Shown here: positions 43,440 through 52,517 of the stretch, in pieces
How the letters are laid out: the number at the start of each line of letters is the position of its first letter
Numbering within the stretch: position 1 is the stretch's first letter
NCBI GenBank assembly: GCA_025526995.1
Contig: JAHLKG010000008.1
Coordinates: forward strand, 310,001 to 374,000
Source: Powellomyces hirtus
Taxonomy: Eukaryota; Chytridiomycota; Chytridiomycetes; Spizellomycetales; Powellomycetaceae
Direction: 5' to 3'
DNA: 64,000 nt
Translations under genes and position numbers: made by a program
Notes under the pieces: generated by a model
Databases searched by the model: none
What the model saw: only the letters and a program-made list of their open reading frames with translations
What the model was told of the DNA's origin: nothing

Positions 43440-44330
43440 ACCGCCCAGCGGTTCCCCGGCCATCGTCCAACGATGCCGGTATCTCACCTAGTGAGGTCTA
43501 CTGCCTCGCAGTCTTCGGCTCATCGCCCAGCGATCCCGGCATCTCGCCCAGCGAGGTATGTCGCCCAGCGACCTTTGGCCCATCGTCAAACGATGCCGGC
43601 ATCTCACCTCGTGAGGTCTACTGCCTCGCAGTCTTCGGCTCATCGCCTAGCAATCCCGGCATCTCGCCCAGCGAGGTATGTCGCCCAGCGACCTTCGGCC
43701 CATCGTCAAACGATGCCGGCATCTCACCTCGTGAGGTCTACTGCCTCGCAGTCTTCGGCTCATCGCCCAGCGATCCCGGCATCTCGCCCAGCGAGGTATG
43801 TCGCCCAGCGACCTTCGGCCCATCGTCAAACGATGCCGGTATCTTGGCCGAAGCCCTTCTCTTCCCCTTTGCGTGGGTATGTACTACGGCCATGGTCCCC
43901 ACGGGTCTCGAGGTACGCTGCCATGCAAATCTGGTGCCGGTCACCTTGCATCGGCAGCCGGTCGATGCCCAGCATCACCCTTCTCACCCAGTGAGGTATG
44001 CCGCCCAGCGGCCTTCGGCCCATCGTCAAACGATGCCGGTATCTTGGCCGAAGCCCTTCTCTTCCCCTTCGCGTAGGTATGTACCACGGCCATGGTCCCC
44101 GCGGGTCTTGAGGTACGCCGCCATGCAAATCTGGTGCCGGTCACCTTGCATCGGCAAGCCGTCGGCTCATCGCCCAGCGATCCCGGCATCTCACCCAGTG
44201 AGGTATGCTGCCCAGCAGCCTTCGGCCATCGTCCAACGATGCCGGCATCTCGCCCAGCGAGGCATGCTGTCCAACAGCCTCCGGCCATCGTCCAACGATG
44301 CCGGAATCTCGCACTATAATGTCCTCTACC
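43440..44330. repeat. Hairpin-rich tandem repeat array in gypsy element
   Basis: A 120-bp unit recurs exactly three times (CATCGCCCAGCGATCCCGG-type words at 43,521, 43,641 and 43,761), flanked by variant units. A second repeat of about 200 bp (TATCTTGGCCGAAGCCC at about 43,840 and 44,040) follows. Within every unit short palindromes such as ATCGTCAAACGAT, CTCGCCCAGCGAG and CGCCCAGCG occur roughly every 20 nt. Long frames open through the array on both strands (for example 43,409-44,338) are repeat translations with no domain content. Confidence 0.85.
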
Positions 44331-44373
44331 TCAAGTAGCATCTCTCTTGTTAATTTACGGTACAGCTCACTAT

Positions 44374-47300
44374 CTAGGTTCTCTTACGTCGCCTGGCCGC
44401 TAGCCTTTGGCCGCGGTCCTCTCCGGGGTGCTCCCGGAGCCATTCTTCCAGCGCGGTCGTCCCCTTCACGTGTGCATACGGCTCCCACGTGTTCTGGGTG
44501 CTGTCGTAACCTGTCCACTTGACTAAGAACTGCTCGGTGTTCCTGTGCCATCTGGCATTTAGGATCTTATCCACTTGGTAGGTCTCCTGACCGTCTTCGT
44601 CCTTCTCGGGCTCAGGCGGAGCGGTGACCTGTCTGTACGGGGTATCGCCCGGGTCATGGTAACGTCTCAGAATGCTGACGTGAAAGACTGGGTGCAATCC
44701 GGTGAACTCCTTGGGTAGTTCGAGCTCGTAGGTGTCAGGATGCGGCCCCTTGCCGCGTACTGTGAATGGCCCAATCCATTGCTCAGCCAGCTTTTTGTTC
44801 CTTGTGGTGACGCTGGTAATCGCGATACCCTCACGATGGAGTAAGACCTTGTCACCCTCTCGGTATGCTTCCGTGTGCTTCTTGCGGTCGTAGTACTTTG
44901 CCTGCTGGTCCTGTGCATCTCGGAGCCGTTGCTGCACGATGCGACTCACGTCGGCGAATTCCTTAATCCGTCTCTCCACGGCGGTTCGTGCCGATTGCCT
45001 TATCATCTCTCCGGGGTTAGGTGCTACCCATTGGTTCGGTACCCGGGGAACGCGGCCTAGGTCAATCTCGAAAGGGGATAGTCCCGTCGACGTCTGCGGC
45101 GTTCGGTTGTAGTTGTACTCGAGTGTGGGGAGTAAACTCTTCCAGTTGGAGCCGGCATAGTCGAGAAAGGGGCCCATGATTCCCTTGATCGTCTTGATGG
45201 CGTTCTCCGCCTTGCCGTCGGTCTGTTGGTGTCGTGCCGACGAGAGTTCTTGCTTGACGTCGAGTGCCCGCATGAGGTACCGCCAGAATTCTGATAGCCA
45301 CTTGGGGTCCCGATCGCTCACGATGGTGTGGGGTAACCCCGTGTGGCGAAATGCCTGTTCCAGAAAGAGTTGAGCCGTCTCCTGAGCTGTAGCGCGTGTG
45401 TTAGTAGGTAGGAGTATCACGCGGCATGAAAGGTAGTCGACGATGAGGAGTACGGCGTCTGCCGTCTTGGTCAGTCTCTCGCCGGTGTGGTGCGGAGGGT
45501 TCTTCGTCACGTCGGGCTCTACCCGAGGTTCCCCCCCCTTAGGGTCTGACGTGGGGAAGAATATATCCATGCCGATTTGTTGCCAACGGGCGTCGGGGAT
45601 CGGTAAGCTGCGGAGGAAACCGATCGGCGCGGTTCGCTTGTGACGTTGGCAGGTAGGGCAGGTGCGGACATATTGGTACACATCACGCTCCATGTGGGGC
45701 CAGTAATACGACTCCAGAAGTTTGGCAAGCGTCCGTTGGACACCGGAGTGACCACCGTTCGCGAGGGAGTCGTGATGAATCTGAAGGAGTGGCCCCCGCA
45801 AGCTGTCGGGGACGTACCGACGGTCATGGTACATCAAGAATCGGTGCGGAGGGGAGTCCACTGTCCGGAATCGGCGTGCATGGCCGGATAGGTTCTCCGG
45901 GGGACTGTTGATGGTTAGTAAGATGTTTTGGCCGAAATCATCCGATGCGAGTGCCTGGGTCCAGTCCGCATCGGTCGGCATGTGCGTCGTGATGGGCTTC
46001 TCCGTCTGCACAATGGCGGTGACCACGTCGATCTTGGCCTGGCAGGTTGCACACTTGGGGGCGTAAGTCGGGTCGCGACTGAGGAAGTCGGCGATCGAAT
46101 TCCAGGTGCCGGGGAGGTATTCCACTGAGAAATCGAACTGTTGGAGGAACTCGACCCAGCCTGCTTGGCGACGTGACAGGTGGGGTTGTTCCTGGAGGTA
46201 GATCAGGGACTTGTGGTCAACAAACGCGCGGAATGGGCGGCCGATGAGGTAATGGCGGTTGGCGCGTATGGACTTGACTAATCCCAGTAGTTCTTGTTCA
46301 TGCACGGGGTATCGAGTCTCGGCGGGTTGCATCTTGCGGGAGTAGTATGTCACCGGGCGAAGTTGCGGGAGGTTGGCTAAGCCCGATTTGGTGGTTGGTA
46401 GTGGGTGAGGGTAAGGGAAATCCCCTTTGGCCGGCTGCGCCAGCCATCCGCCGTAGGCGTAGCCCGATGCGTCCGTGAACAAGTAGGTGTCGAGCGCCGG
46501 GTCGAAGTACGCTAGGGTGGGTGCCGAGGAGCATAATTCCTTTAAGCGATTGAACGCTCGATCTTCCTTGTCACCCCACTGCCATGGGCGGTTGCCGGAT
46601 TGCAGATTCGTTAGGGGTAGGGCAATCTGTGCATACTCGGGGATGTATTCCTTGACATAGTTGACGAGGCCCATGAAGCTAAGGAGCTCCAGGGAGTTGG
46701 TCGGGCGAGGTCGTTCCCGGACCGCGGTCACCTTGGAGGGGGCGATACTTAGGCCATCCTTGCCGACTCGGTGGCCGCAGAACTCGACTTCGTCAACCGC
46801 CCATTGACATTTGCTGGGTTTGACGTGGAGGCGATGTTCCGTCAAGGTCTTGAGGACCTCGTCGACGTGCTGAATGTGCGAACTCATGTCGGTGCTGAAT
46901 ATGAGGATATCGTCAAGGTATGAGATCACGTAGGCGTCGTACTTGTCGCCCAAGAGCTTGTTGGTTAGTCGCTGGAATGTAGCAGGTGCATTAGTTAAGC
47001 CGAAAGGTAGAACATTGTATTCTAAATGTCCAAAACGTGTTCGGAACGCTGTTTTCTCCCTATCTTCCGGTCGGATCATGATGCAGTGGTACGCGTCGCG
47101 GATGTCGATCGCGGTGAATACCCGCATGTTGACAAGCCTGTTGCGCAGCTCCGAGAGGTTCGGAAGTGGTGTGGCATCCTTGTGAGTCATCTTGTTCAGT
47201 GCCCGGTAGTCAATGCAGCAGCGTAGGCCGCCGTCCTTCTTTGGGGCAAATAGGACGGGCGCGCCCCACGGACTGCGAGAGTGTGAGATCCAACCCTTGT

Positions 47301-48303
47301 CCATTAAACGCTGCATCTGCTGGCCGAGCTCGTCCAGTTCGTCAGGGCTCAAATGCCGGAGTGGCTGCATCACGGGCTTCGAGCCGGGTTTGAGCCGAAT
47401 GGTGAAATTGTCCTCGCCTCGGTCCGGAGGCATGCCTGACTGCTCGGTGAATAGCGTCGTGACGTATTTTTCTAGGGTCAGTCGGAGTGGATGGTCGGCT
47501 GCCAGCGTCTCTAGCGGGTCTTCTTGATCTGCCGCCTTGGCTTCAGTATTGGTGTGGCGTCGTTCCTCCAAGATTGCCCTTTTCTTGGCGTCGACCGTCC
47601 GTACAAATTGAGCCTCTGCGACTGGAATCGCATCTACGATGTGTACCTCAAAGACTCCAGTGATCTCGCCCTTCTTCATCAAGCGTTTCCATTGCTTGGC
47701 CGTGTAGATTCCCTCTGCATTGAGTGCTGGCTTCGCCGGCTGGAATCTGCGGGGCCGTACCTCTCGTGGGGAGAGTAGACGGGCGGCGCACGCGGATGGT
47801 GCTTCCCAGTGGCGGTTGGTCGATTTGGCTCGAAGGCTGAGGGTCTGGCCGTCGTGGTAGAACGTCATCGTTGGAAAGCCCCCTTGGTCGAAAAGCCCTC
47901 GGACGTCCAGCCCCAATATGAATGGCAAGCCCAGTATGGCATCGACCCTGATCGGCGCGACCACGAACGGTACGGTATCCTCCCGGTAGATGATCTTCTC
48001 CTCGGTGAACACCGAGAGGTCCCCACAGGTCATCTTTGTTGCCCCGTAGTTTCCCGCTCTGTCGCCCCACCGGACCTCCAGCGGAGTTGGGGAGGTGTAG
48101 GTCCGGAGGCCGTGTTTGGCGGCCCAAGTGTCGCTGATGATCAGGGTGTTACATCCGGTATCGATTAGGATGCGGGCAAAGTGCCCTTGTACCTTCCCGT
48201 GGACCACAAATGTCTTCCTGTGAATGCGGGGTCCCGGTCTGTCCATGGGGATCTTGTCTTGCATTCGGGGTTGGGGTACTGAGACGGTGCAAGCGTTCAG
48301 CAC
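44374..48303 (-). CDS. gypsy Pol polyprotein (PR-RT-RH-IN-chromodomain)
   Basis: An uninterrupted frame of about 1,309 residues. Protease LIDTGCNTLI is at ~46-55; RT contains CCIDYRALNK, VLPFGLTNAPATFQ and the catalytic YLDDILIF (~459); RNase H contains FTDASGYAYGGWL; integrase has the HHCC zinc finger (HHDSLANGGHSG ... CPTCQRH, ~844) and the catalytic core (GMDIFFP, IVSDRDPKW, TDGKAENAI). A chromodomain closes it (YQVDKILNARWHR, FLVKWTGYDSTQNTWEP, ~1237-1290), which places it among chromoviruses. About 30 extra residues sit between GMDIFFP and LLIVDYLSC. The first sense codon near the overlap is GTG, not ATG, and pol lies in -1 frame relative to gag with a 7-nt overlap, so a -1 frameshift or reinitiation is needed. 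Confidence 0.95.
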   Translation of the reverse strand: MLNACTVSVPQPRMQDKIPMDRPGPRIHRKTFVVHGKVQGHFARILIDTGCNTLIISDTWAAKHGLRTYTSPTPLEVRWGDRAGNYGATKMTCGDLSVFTEEKIIYREDTVPFVVAPIRVDAILGLPFILGLDVRGLFDQGGFPTMTFYHDGQTLSLRAKSTNRHWEAPSACAARLLSPREVRPRRFQPAKPALNAEGIYTAKQWKRLMKKGEITGVFEVHIVDAIPVAEAQFVRTVDAKKRAILEERRHTNTEAKAADQEDPLETLAADHPLRLTLEKYVTTLFTEQSGMPPDRGEDNFTIRLKPGSKPVMQPLRHLSPDELDELGQQMQRLMDKGWISHSRSPWGAPVLFAPKKDGGLRCCIDYRALNKMTHKDATPLPNLSELRNRLVNMRVFTAIDIRDAYHCIMIRPEDREKTAFRTRFGHLEYNVLPFGLTNAPATFQRLTNKLLGDKYDAYVISYLDDILIFSTDMSSHIQHVDEVLKTLTEHRLHVKPSKCQWAVDEVEFCGHRVGKDGLSIAPSKVTAVRERPRPTNSLELLSFMGLVNYVKEYIPEYAQIALPLTNLQSGNRPWQWGDKEDRAFNRLKELCSSAPTLAYFDPALDTYLFTDASGYAYGGWLAQPAKGDFPYPHPLPTTKSGLANLPQLRPVTYYSRKMQPAETRYPVHEQELLGLVKSIRANRHYLIGRPFRAFVDHKSLIYLQEQPHLSRRQAGWVEFLQQFDFSVEYLPGTWNSIADFLSRDPTYAPKCATCQAKIDVVTAIVQTEKPITTHMPTDADWTQALASDDFGQNILLTINSPPENLSGHARRFRTVDSPPHRFLMYHDRRYVPDSLRGPLLQIHHDSLANGGHSGVQRTLAKLLESYYWPHMERDVYQYVRTCPTCQRHKRTAPIGFLRSLPIPDARWQQIGMDIFFPTSDPKGGEPRVEPDVTKNPPHHTGERLTKTADAVLLIVDYLSCRVILLPTNTRATAQETAQLFLEQAFRHTGLPHTIVSDRDPKWLSEFWRYLMRALDVKQELSSARHQQTDGKAENAIKTIKGIMGPFLDYAGSNWKSLLPTLEYNYNRTPQTSTGLSPFEIDLGRVPRVPNQWVAPNPGEMIRQSARTAVERRIKEFADVSRIVQQRLRDAQDQQAKYYDRKKHTEAYREGDKVLLHREGIAITSVTTRNKKLAEQWIGPFTVRGKGPHPDTYELELPKEFTGLHPVFHVSILRRYHDPGDTPYRQVTAPPEPEKDEDGQETYQVDKILNARWHRNTEQFLVKWTGYDSTQNTWEPYAHVKGTTALEEWLREHPGEDRGQRLAARRRKRT

Positions 48304-49508
48304 CCGGGGTGAAAATCCGAGCTGTTGACTGAGCCCCCGTCGCTGGCCGCCTCGTCTCCGGACCCTTCGGTGATCTCTACAGGGGCGGCGAACGTCCTAT
48401 GCTCACCGGTTTTACCTTTACTTGCTGGGCACCCACGGGCGTAATGCCCCTTGCCCCCGCAGTTGAAACATTCGTTGCGCTCACGGCGTTCGTCGTAGAT
48501 GGTGCGCTCACGGCGTGAAATCCCTTGGTAGTTGTCCATACCGCGTGTGGGACGACCTGAGCCATAGGGGGTGTGGCATCCCCTTTCTCGTGCTTGATAG
48601 TTCCCTCGATGTACCTGAGCCGGCTGGACTGCAGCGTACTGACGTCTCCTCCCGTCGGGGGTTACCCGCGCGACATCGTCCGCATAGCCTCGAATCCTGT
48701 AGCATAGTAGAGCTTCATTCTGTAGCTTGGTGATCGGGATCTCGGCGCCATTATTCCTCATGATTGCGGCATAGCAGTGGTCCCGAATGCGCTGGCCGAC
48801 ATGGTTGGTCGAGAATCCCGTCAAGAAATAGTCACGTTCTTGCCTTGGGGTAAGCCGCTCCTTGTCGTCAAGCGTCGCGATCTGGGCCCGAAGGGTATTG
48901 AACTTGGCGATATACTCCGATATGCTATTGGTGAAAACCAACCGCTTCATCTTTGCTTCTGCGGTGTTTCGTAAGTTGGTGGGGTAGAAGCGGATGCGGA
49001 GGATCCTCGTGAATTCTTCCAATGTCGTGGGCTGGTCGCCGGCATCTCTGAGCATTTGCCACCATTTGTCGGCGGTTTCCTTGAGGTACCCCGAGATGTG
49101 GTCGACGTCCCGGTGGTCCGTCCTGAAGTCGGTTGCCTCAAGGTAGTGCGTGTGGACCTTCAGGAACTCGTCGACCTTCGACACCATTTCTTCACTGTTC
49201 CCTTTTCCGTCGAAGTGTGTCAGCTGCTTGCGAAGGTTCTCGCGGCGTTCCTTCTCAGCTTGCATTCGTGCGCGGTTTTCTTCCGCCAGGATGATGTCGA
49301 CGTGCGGTGTTGCAACCGCTGGTTGGACTGGGGTCGGAATCCTTGAGAGAAGGGCTTCGAAGCGGGCCTCTCCCATTGCGATCTGTTCCTGCAGTAGGCG
49401 TTGGGTCTCCGCCAATTGTGCAGCTAACATTGCGACGGGGTTGTCGGTCGGTGTGTCGGCTTTGGGTTCTCCTACTGCCATTGGGCTGTTCCTGGTGCTA
49501 CGTGCCAT
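48297..49508 (-). CDS. gypsy Gag
   Basis: About 403 aa from the ATG at 49508, only 28 nt inside the 5' LTR. It has a helical retrotransposon gag core (SGYLKETADKWWQMLRDAG, RIRFYPTNLRNTAEAKMKR) and one CCHC knuckle, CFNCGGKGHYARGC, followed by an acidic Ser-rich end. The stop overlaps the 5' end of pol. No lesion is seen. Confidence 0.95.
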   Translation of the reverse strand: MARSTRNSPMAVGEPKADTPTDNPVAMLAAQLAETQRLLQEQIAMGEARFEALLSRIPTPVQPAVATPHVDIILAEENRARMQAEKERRENLRKQLTHFDGKGNSEEMVSKVDEFLKVHTHYLEATDFRTDHRDVDHISGYLKETADKWWQMLRDAGDQPTTLEEFTRILRIRFYPTNLRNTAEAKMKRLVFTNSISEYIAKFNTLRAQIATLDDKERLTPRQERDYFLTGFSTNHVGQRIRDHCYAAIMRNNGAEIPITKLQNEALLCYRIRGYADDVARVTPDGRRRQYAAVQPAQVHRGNYQARERGCHTPYGSGRPTRGMDNYQGISRRERTIYDERRERNECFNCGGKGHYARGCPASKGKTGEHRTFAAPVEITEGSGDEAASDGGSVNSSDFHPGC

Positions 49509-49536
49509 TGTTGTCGTCTACGGGGTGGTGCTACCA

Positions 49537-49811
49537 TGTAATAATACTAGGTCCGTTGCCAGAGTCTAGTCTTCTATTCGGGAATTCCCTATGTCTAATT
49601 CTACTGTAAGATCTCTAAGTTTTGAATGCGCCTTCGTCGGAGCATTCCTATTTTTCTTCTAGGCAGCGGAGCGGCCCTGGTCACGTGATGGCCATCCGTG
49701 GCCATCCCTGAGGTCTAGTACCCTTCGGGATGCTGACGCTAGCATCCATCTCGCGCGGGACCCTTCCCGACGCGTGTCTAGGCTTAGGCTGGTGAGCCAC
49801 GTCTCATTACA
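49537..49811 (-). repeat. gypsy 5' LTR
   Basis: 275 bp, nearly identical to 41723-41995. The inner end on the minus strand is followed by TGGTAGCACCACCCC, a TGG-starting primer-binding site complementary to the 3' end of an unidentified tRNA. Confidence 0.93.
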
Positions 49812-49816
49812 GTAAC
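49812..49816. other. Target-site duplication of gypsy element (GTAAC), right
   Basis: Right copy of the GTAAC duplication; copia A gag sequence continues from here. Confidence 0.92.
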
Positions 49817-50648
49817 GCGAGAGGAAGGGAGGCTTGAAGGATTCCCAATCCGTGATGGGCTCCACCATCCCTTGTTCGGCATCTTTCTGGTGATTACGAT
49901 ACCATTGTTTTGTTTCGCCAGAGAGCTTCGTGAAGATGAATGAGAGTTGTTCTTCTTCAGATACAGGTTTTAGGTGAAAGACTAGAGTAAGTTGATCGAC
50001 GAAGTCGGCGAGTTTTGAGAGATTTCCCGTCCCGTCGAATGTAGATACTGCATCGATCGCAGATTTGAAATATGTGAATGATGTACGTTGTGCGTCGCGA
50101 TCATCGCTCTTTCTGCTGCTCGTAGTTGTTGTGCTCTCCGTTGGGGAAGACGGACGAAAGTGAGGGGCAACTGGGGCTTCAACTTCGCCGTGAGTAATGT
50201 GTTGATGTAGAAAAGGGTACTCAAGGCCTGCTTTTGGGCTTCTCATTGGTGAAACGGCCATAGGATGACCACCGATATGAGACTTTTTGTACTTCTCAGG
50301 TTGTTGATGGGAAGTTGATGTAGCGAGAGGGTTTGAACTAGTCAATAAAGTCCTCTCCAACCTGTCCATCCGATGGTCGAGCTTTTCGTCGATTTCCATC
50401 TTGAACCTCTGCAGAATTTCCATGACAATGTCAGTCGGTACTTCGGACGGTACTATCGCCGAGTCTGCATGAATTTCTCCATGATTCATCTCATCCACAT
50501 CGGCATCTGCGTCGTGGGAATCATGGTAGATCGAGGCATCGATATTAACGTCTTCTTCAGCGTCAGGACCCCGTTGGGCTTCTCGTGTGGCTTGACGGGC
50601 TTGTTGGCGGGTCTGCACTCCTTGAATGGGAGATCTTGCAGTAGGCAT
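49812..50648 (-). pseudogene. copia A copy 1 gag, 5' part
   Basis: The gag start MPTARSPIQGVQTRQQ at 50648 stays open to the gypsy insertion, about 279 aa of copia A. It includes a gag core (FDGTGNLSKLADFVDQ, FTKLSGETKQWYRNH) of UBN2/retrotrans-gag type. The reading frame then runs into the gypsy LTR. Copies 2-4 carry the same region with stops; this is the least damaged gag of the family in the window. Confidence 0.9.
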
Positions 50649-50746
50649 CTTGACGGTGTGCTCGGTACTTTCTTGGCACTTGAATTTTGACGGAAGACTT
50701 GTAGTTTACAGGTTTTACGAAGGGAGAATGATTCGAATTCGACCGG

Positions 50747-50763
50747 TCTCAGGGCTCATAACC
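50747..50763 (-). other. copia A copy 1 primer-binding site
   Basis: On the minus strand GGTTATGAGCCCTGA directly follows the 5' LTR. It is complementary to the anticodon stem-loop of initiator tRNA-Met (CAGGGCUCAUAACC), as described for Drosophila copia and yeast Ty5, not to the tRNA 3' end. Confidence 0.75.
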
Positions 50764-51133
50764 TATTGGAGATATTGGCACTTCCAGTACTTTATCGGAA
50801 TTGCAGAGGATTGGCCGAATTCGATATGGCCTCCAGTATACTTCGTAAGAGGGGGTTACAGAGCTCTTCTGTGATGCAGTTGACGATGTAGCGTTGTCAG
50901 ATGCACGGAGATGCAATGTATGTGAAAGTATTTTATGTCTTAAAGTCTTATCAGTAATGTCTCGCTTGTCGAGCGTTCTAATCTACTTTTTCTCCAATCA
51001 CGTGATCACACGTGATCCAATTCAGCTCTTAGCGTTACCGGTATGGTGGTCACGCGTTCTAGTCGGAGAATCCAAGTAAGGATCTAATGCAAGGACCAAG
51101 ATCTAATGCAAGGACCAAACGTTGAGTACGCAA
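50764..51133 (-). repeat. copia A copy 1, 5' LTR (truncated at its start)
   Basis: It is homologous to 31117-31485 in the same orientation. The element-outer end stops at GTTGAGTACGCAA and lacks the first 19 nt of the LTR. A 19-nt direct duplication (GATCTAATGCAAGGACCAA, twice) lies at about 51081-51119. It abuts a plus-oriented LTR head-to-head, forming the palindrome listed separately. Confidence 0.85.
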
Positions 51134-51347
51134 ATTAGATCTTGGTCCTTGCATTAGATCCTTACTTGGATTCTCCGACTAGAACGCGTGACCACCATAC
51201 CGGTAACGCTAAGAGCTGAATTGGATCACGTGTGATCACGTGATTGGAGAAAAAGTAGATTAGAACGCTCGACAAGCGAGACATTACTGATAAGACTTTA
51301 AGACATAAAATACTTTCACATACATTACATCTCCGTGCATCTGACAA
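50894..51347. repeat. Near-perfect palindrome at head-to-head copia A LTRs
   Basis: The arms 50894-51107 and 51134-51347 are near-perfect reverse complements (both encode the same 61-codon frame), centred at 51120.5 with a 26-nt spacer (51108-51133). Weaker inverted similarity continues outward through PBS and gag of both elements. Such palindromes can extrude cruciforms and are hot spots for rearrangement. Confidence 0.9.
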
Positions 51348-51479
51348 CGCTACACCGTCATCTGCATCACAGAAGAGCTCTGTAAACCCCCCTTTACGTA
51401 GTTTACTGGAGGCCTACATCGAATTCGGCCAATCCTCTGCAATTCCGATAAAGTACTGGAAGTTCCGATATCTCCAATA
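51134..51479 (+). repeat. copia A copy 2, 5' LTR (truncated)
   Basis: 346 bp, homologous to 56445-56816 but lacking the first part of the LTR and carrying the 19-nt duplication in inverted form relative to the neighbouring copy. Confidence 0.85.
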
Positions 51480-51494
51480 GGTTATGAGCCCTGA
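51480..51494 (+). other. copia A copy 2 primer-binding site
   Basis: GGTTATGAGCCCTGA follows the LTR, the same half-tRNA-Met-type site as in copies 1, 3 and 4 and in copia B. Confidence 0.75.
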
Positions 51495-51594
51495 GACCGG
51501 TCGAATTCGAATCATTCTCCCTTCATAAAAACCTGAAAACTACCAGTCTTCCGTCGAATTCAAGTGCCAAGAAAGTACCAAGCACACCGTCAAG

Positions 51595-52517
51595 ATGCCT
51601 ACTGCAAGATCTCCCATTCACGGAGTGCAGACCCGCCAACAAGCCCGTCAAGTCATACAATAAGCCAAACGGAGTCCTGACGCTGAAGGAGACGTTAACA
51701 ATGATGCCTCAATCTACCATGATTCCCACGACACAGATGCTGATGTGGATGAGACGAATCCTGGAGAAATTGATGCAGAACTGGCGACAGAACTGACCAG
51801 ACCGCAGACTGACATAGTTATGCACTTCTGCAGAGGTTCAAGATGGAAATGGACGAAAAGTTCAACCATTGGATGGAGAAGTTGGAGAAGACTCTCTTTA
51901 CTAGGTCAGATCCTCTTGCTACATCACCTTCCCATCAATACGAAAAGTACGAAAACGGAAATCCTCACATCGGCGGTTATAATCCACCTACTTCACCGAT
52001 GAGAAGCCTAAAAGCGGCCCCAGAGTACCCTTTTCTACATCAACACATTACTCACGACGAAGTTGAAGCCCCAGTTGCCCCTCACTTTCGTCCGTCTTCC
52101 CCAACCGAGAGCACAACAACTACAAGCAGCAGAAAGAGTGATGACCGTGAAGCCCAGCGCACATCATTCACATTCTTTCAATCAGCGATTAATGCAGTCA
52201 TCACATTCGACGGAACGGGAAATCTCTCAAAGCTCGTCGACTTTGTTGATCAAATTGAAGTGGTCTTTCGTCTCAAATCTGTACCTGGAGAAGAACAACT
52301 TGCATTCATCTTCACCAAGCTCTCTGGCAATGCAAAACAGTGGTATCGGAACTACTGCAAAGAGGCTGAAAAGGGGAATACTGACCCCATCACAAATTGA
52401 CAAACTTTCAAGCGACCATTCCTCCGGCGTTATCACCCAACCGATCACGAGGAAGTCCTACTCACTCAGCTGGAAAGACTACGACAAGGAAGCCATACCA
52501 TCTCGCAGTACAATACC
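51595..52517 (+). pseudogene. copia A copy 2 gag remnant
   Basis: The start MPTARSPIHGVQTRQQ at 51595 is followed by an in-frame TAA at about 51660; later open blocks (51745-52002, 51843-52400) lie in different frames. The gag core text (FDGTGNLSKLVDFVDQ, TKLSGNAKQWYRNY) is recognisable. It is non-functional. Confidence 0.88.

Larger units (their letters stand above)
41723..49811 (-). mobile_element. Ty3/gypsy chromovirus, apparently intact, with antisense accessory gene
   Basis: An element of about 8.1 kb with 273/275-bp LTRs that differ by a few substitutions and a 2-nt indel, a 5-bp target duplication, overlapping gag and pol, and a pol ending in a chromodomain. Between pol and the 3' LTR are about 2.4 kb of extra sequence: a hairpin-rich tandem repeat and a spliced gene on the opposite strand. 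It is inserted in copia A gag, 152 bp from copia B. Intact frames and near-identical LTRs indicate recent activity. Confidence 0.95.
31098..51133 (-). mobile_element. Ty1/copia retrotransposon 'copia A', copy 1, interrupted by two nested elements
   Basis: This is a minus-strand copia-type element whose 5' LTR is at 50764-51133, gag at 50648-49812 and 41722-41571, then gag/PR/IN/RT/RNase H at 35391-31523, and 3' LTR at 31485-31117. Removing copia B (35392-41570) and the gypsy element (41723-49811), with one copy of each 5-bp target duplication, restores sequence collinear with the plus-strand copia A copies to the right. The coding region is dead: several stops and frame breaks lie in reverse transcriptase (32,640-32,940), RT has YVDN in place of YVDD, and the integrase has lost a catalytic Asp. 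The left edge carries a 19-nt inverted piece of the LTR start at 31098-31116. Confidence 0.92.

Noticed and set aside
43440..44330. CRISPR-like array
   Set aside because: Repeats are contiguous 120-bp units without unique spacers, in a eukaryotic retrotransposon; not CRISPR.
43239..44338. Long open frames (up to 309 codons) through the hairpin array on both strands
   Set aside because: They translate a 120-bp repeat whose length is a multiple of three, which keeps frames open; there is no domain content and several frames are open at once.
50894..51347. Two identical 61-codon frames facing each other at 51 kb as a gene pair
   Set aside because: They are the two arms of an LTR palindrome translated on opposite strands; LTR sequence, not genes.
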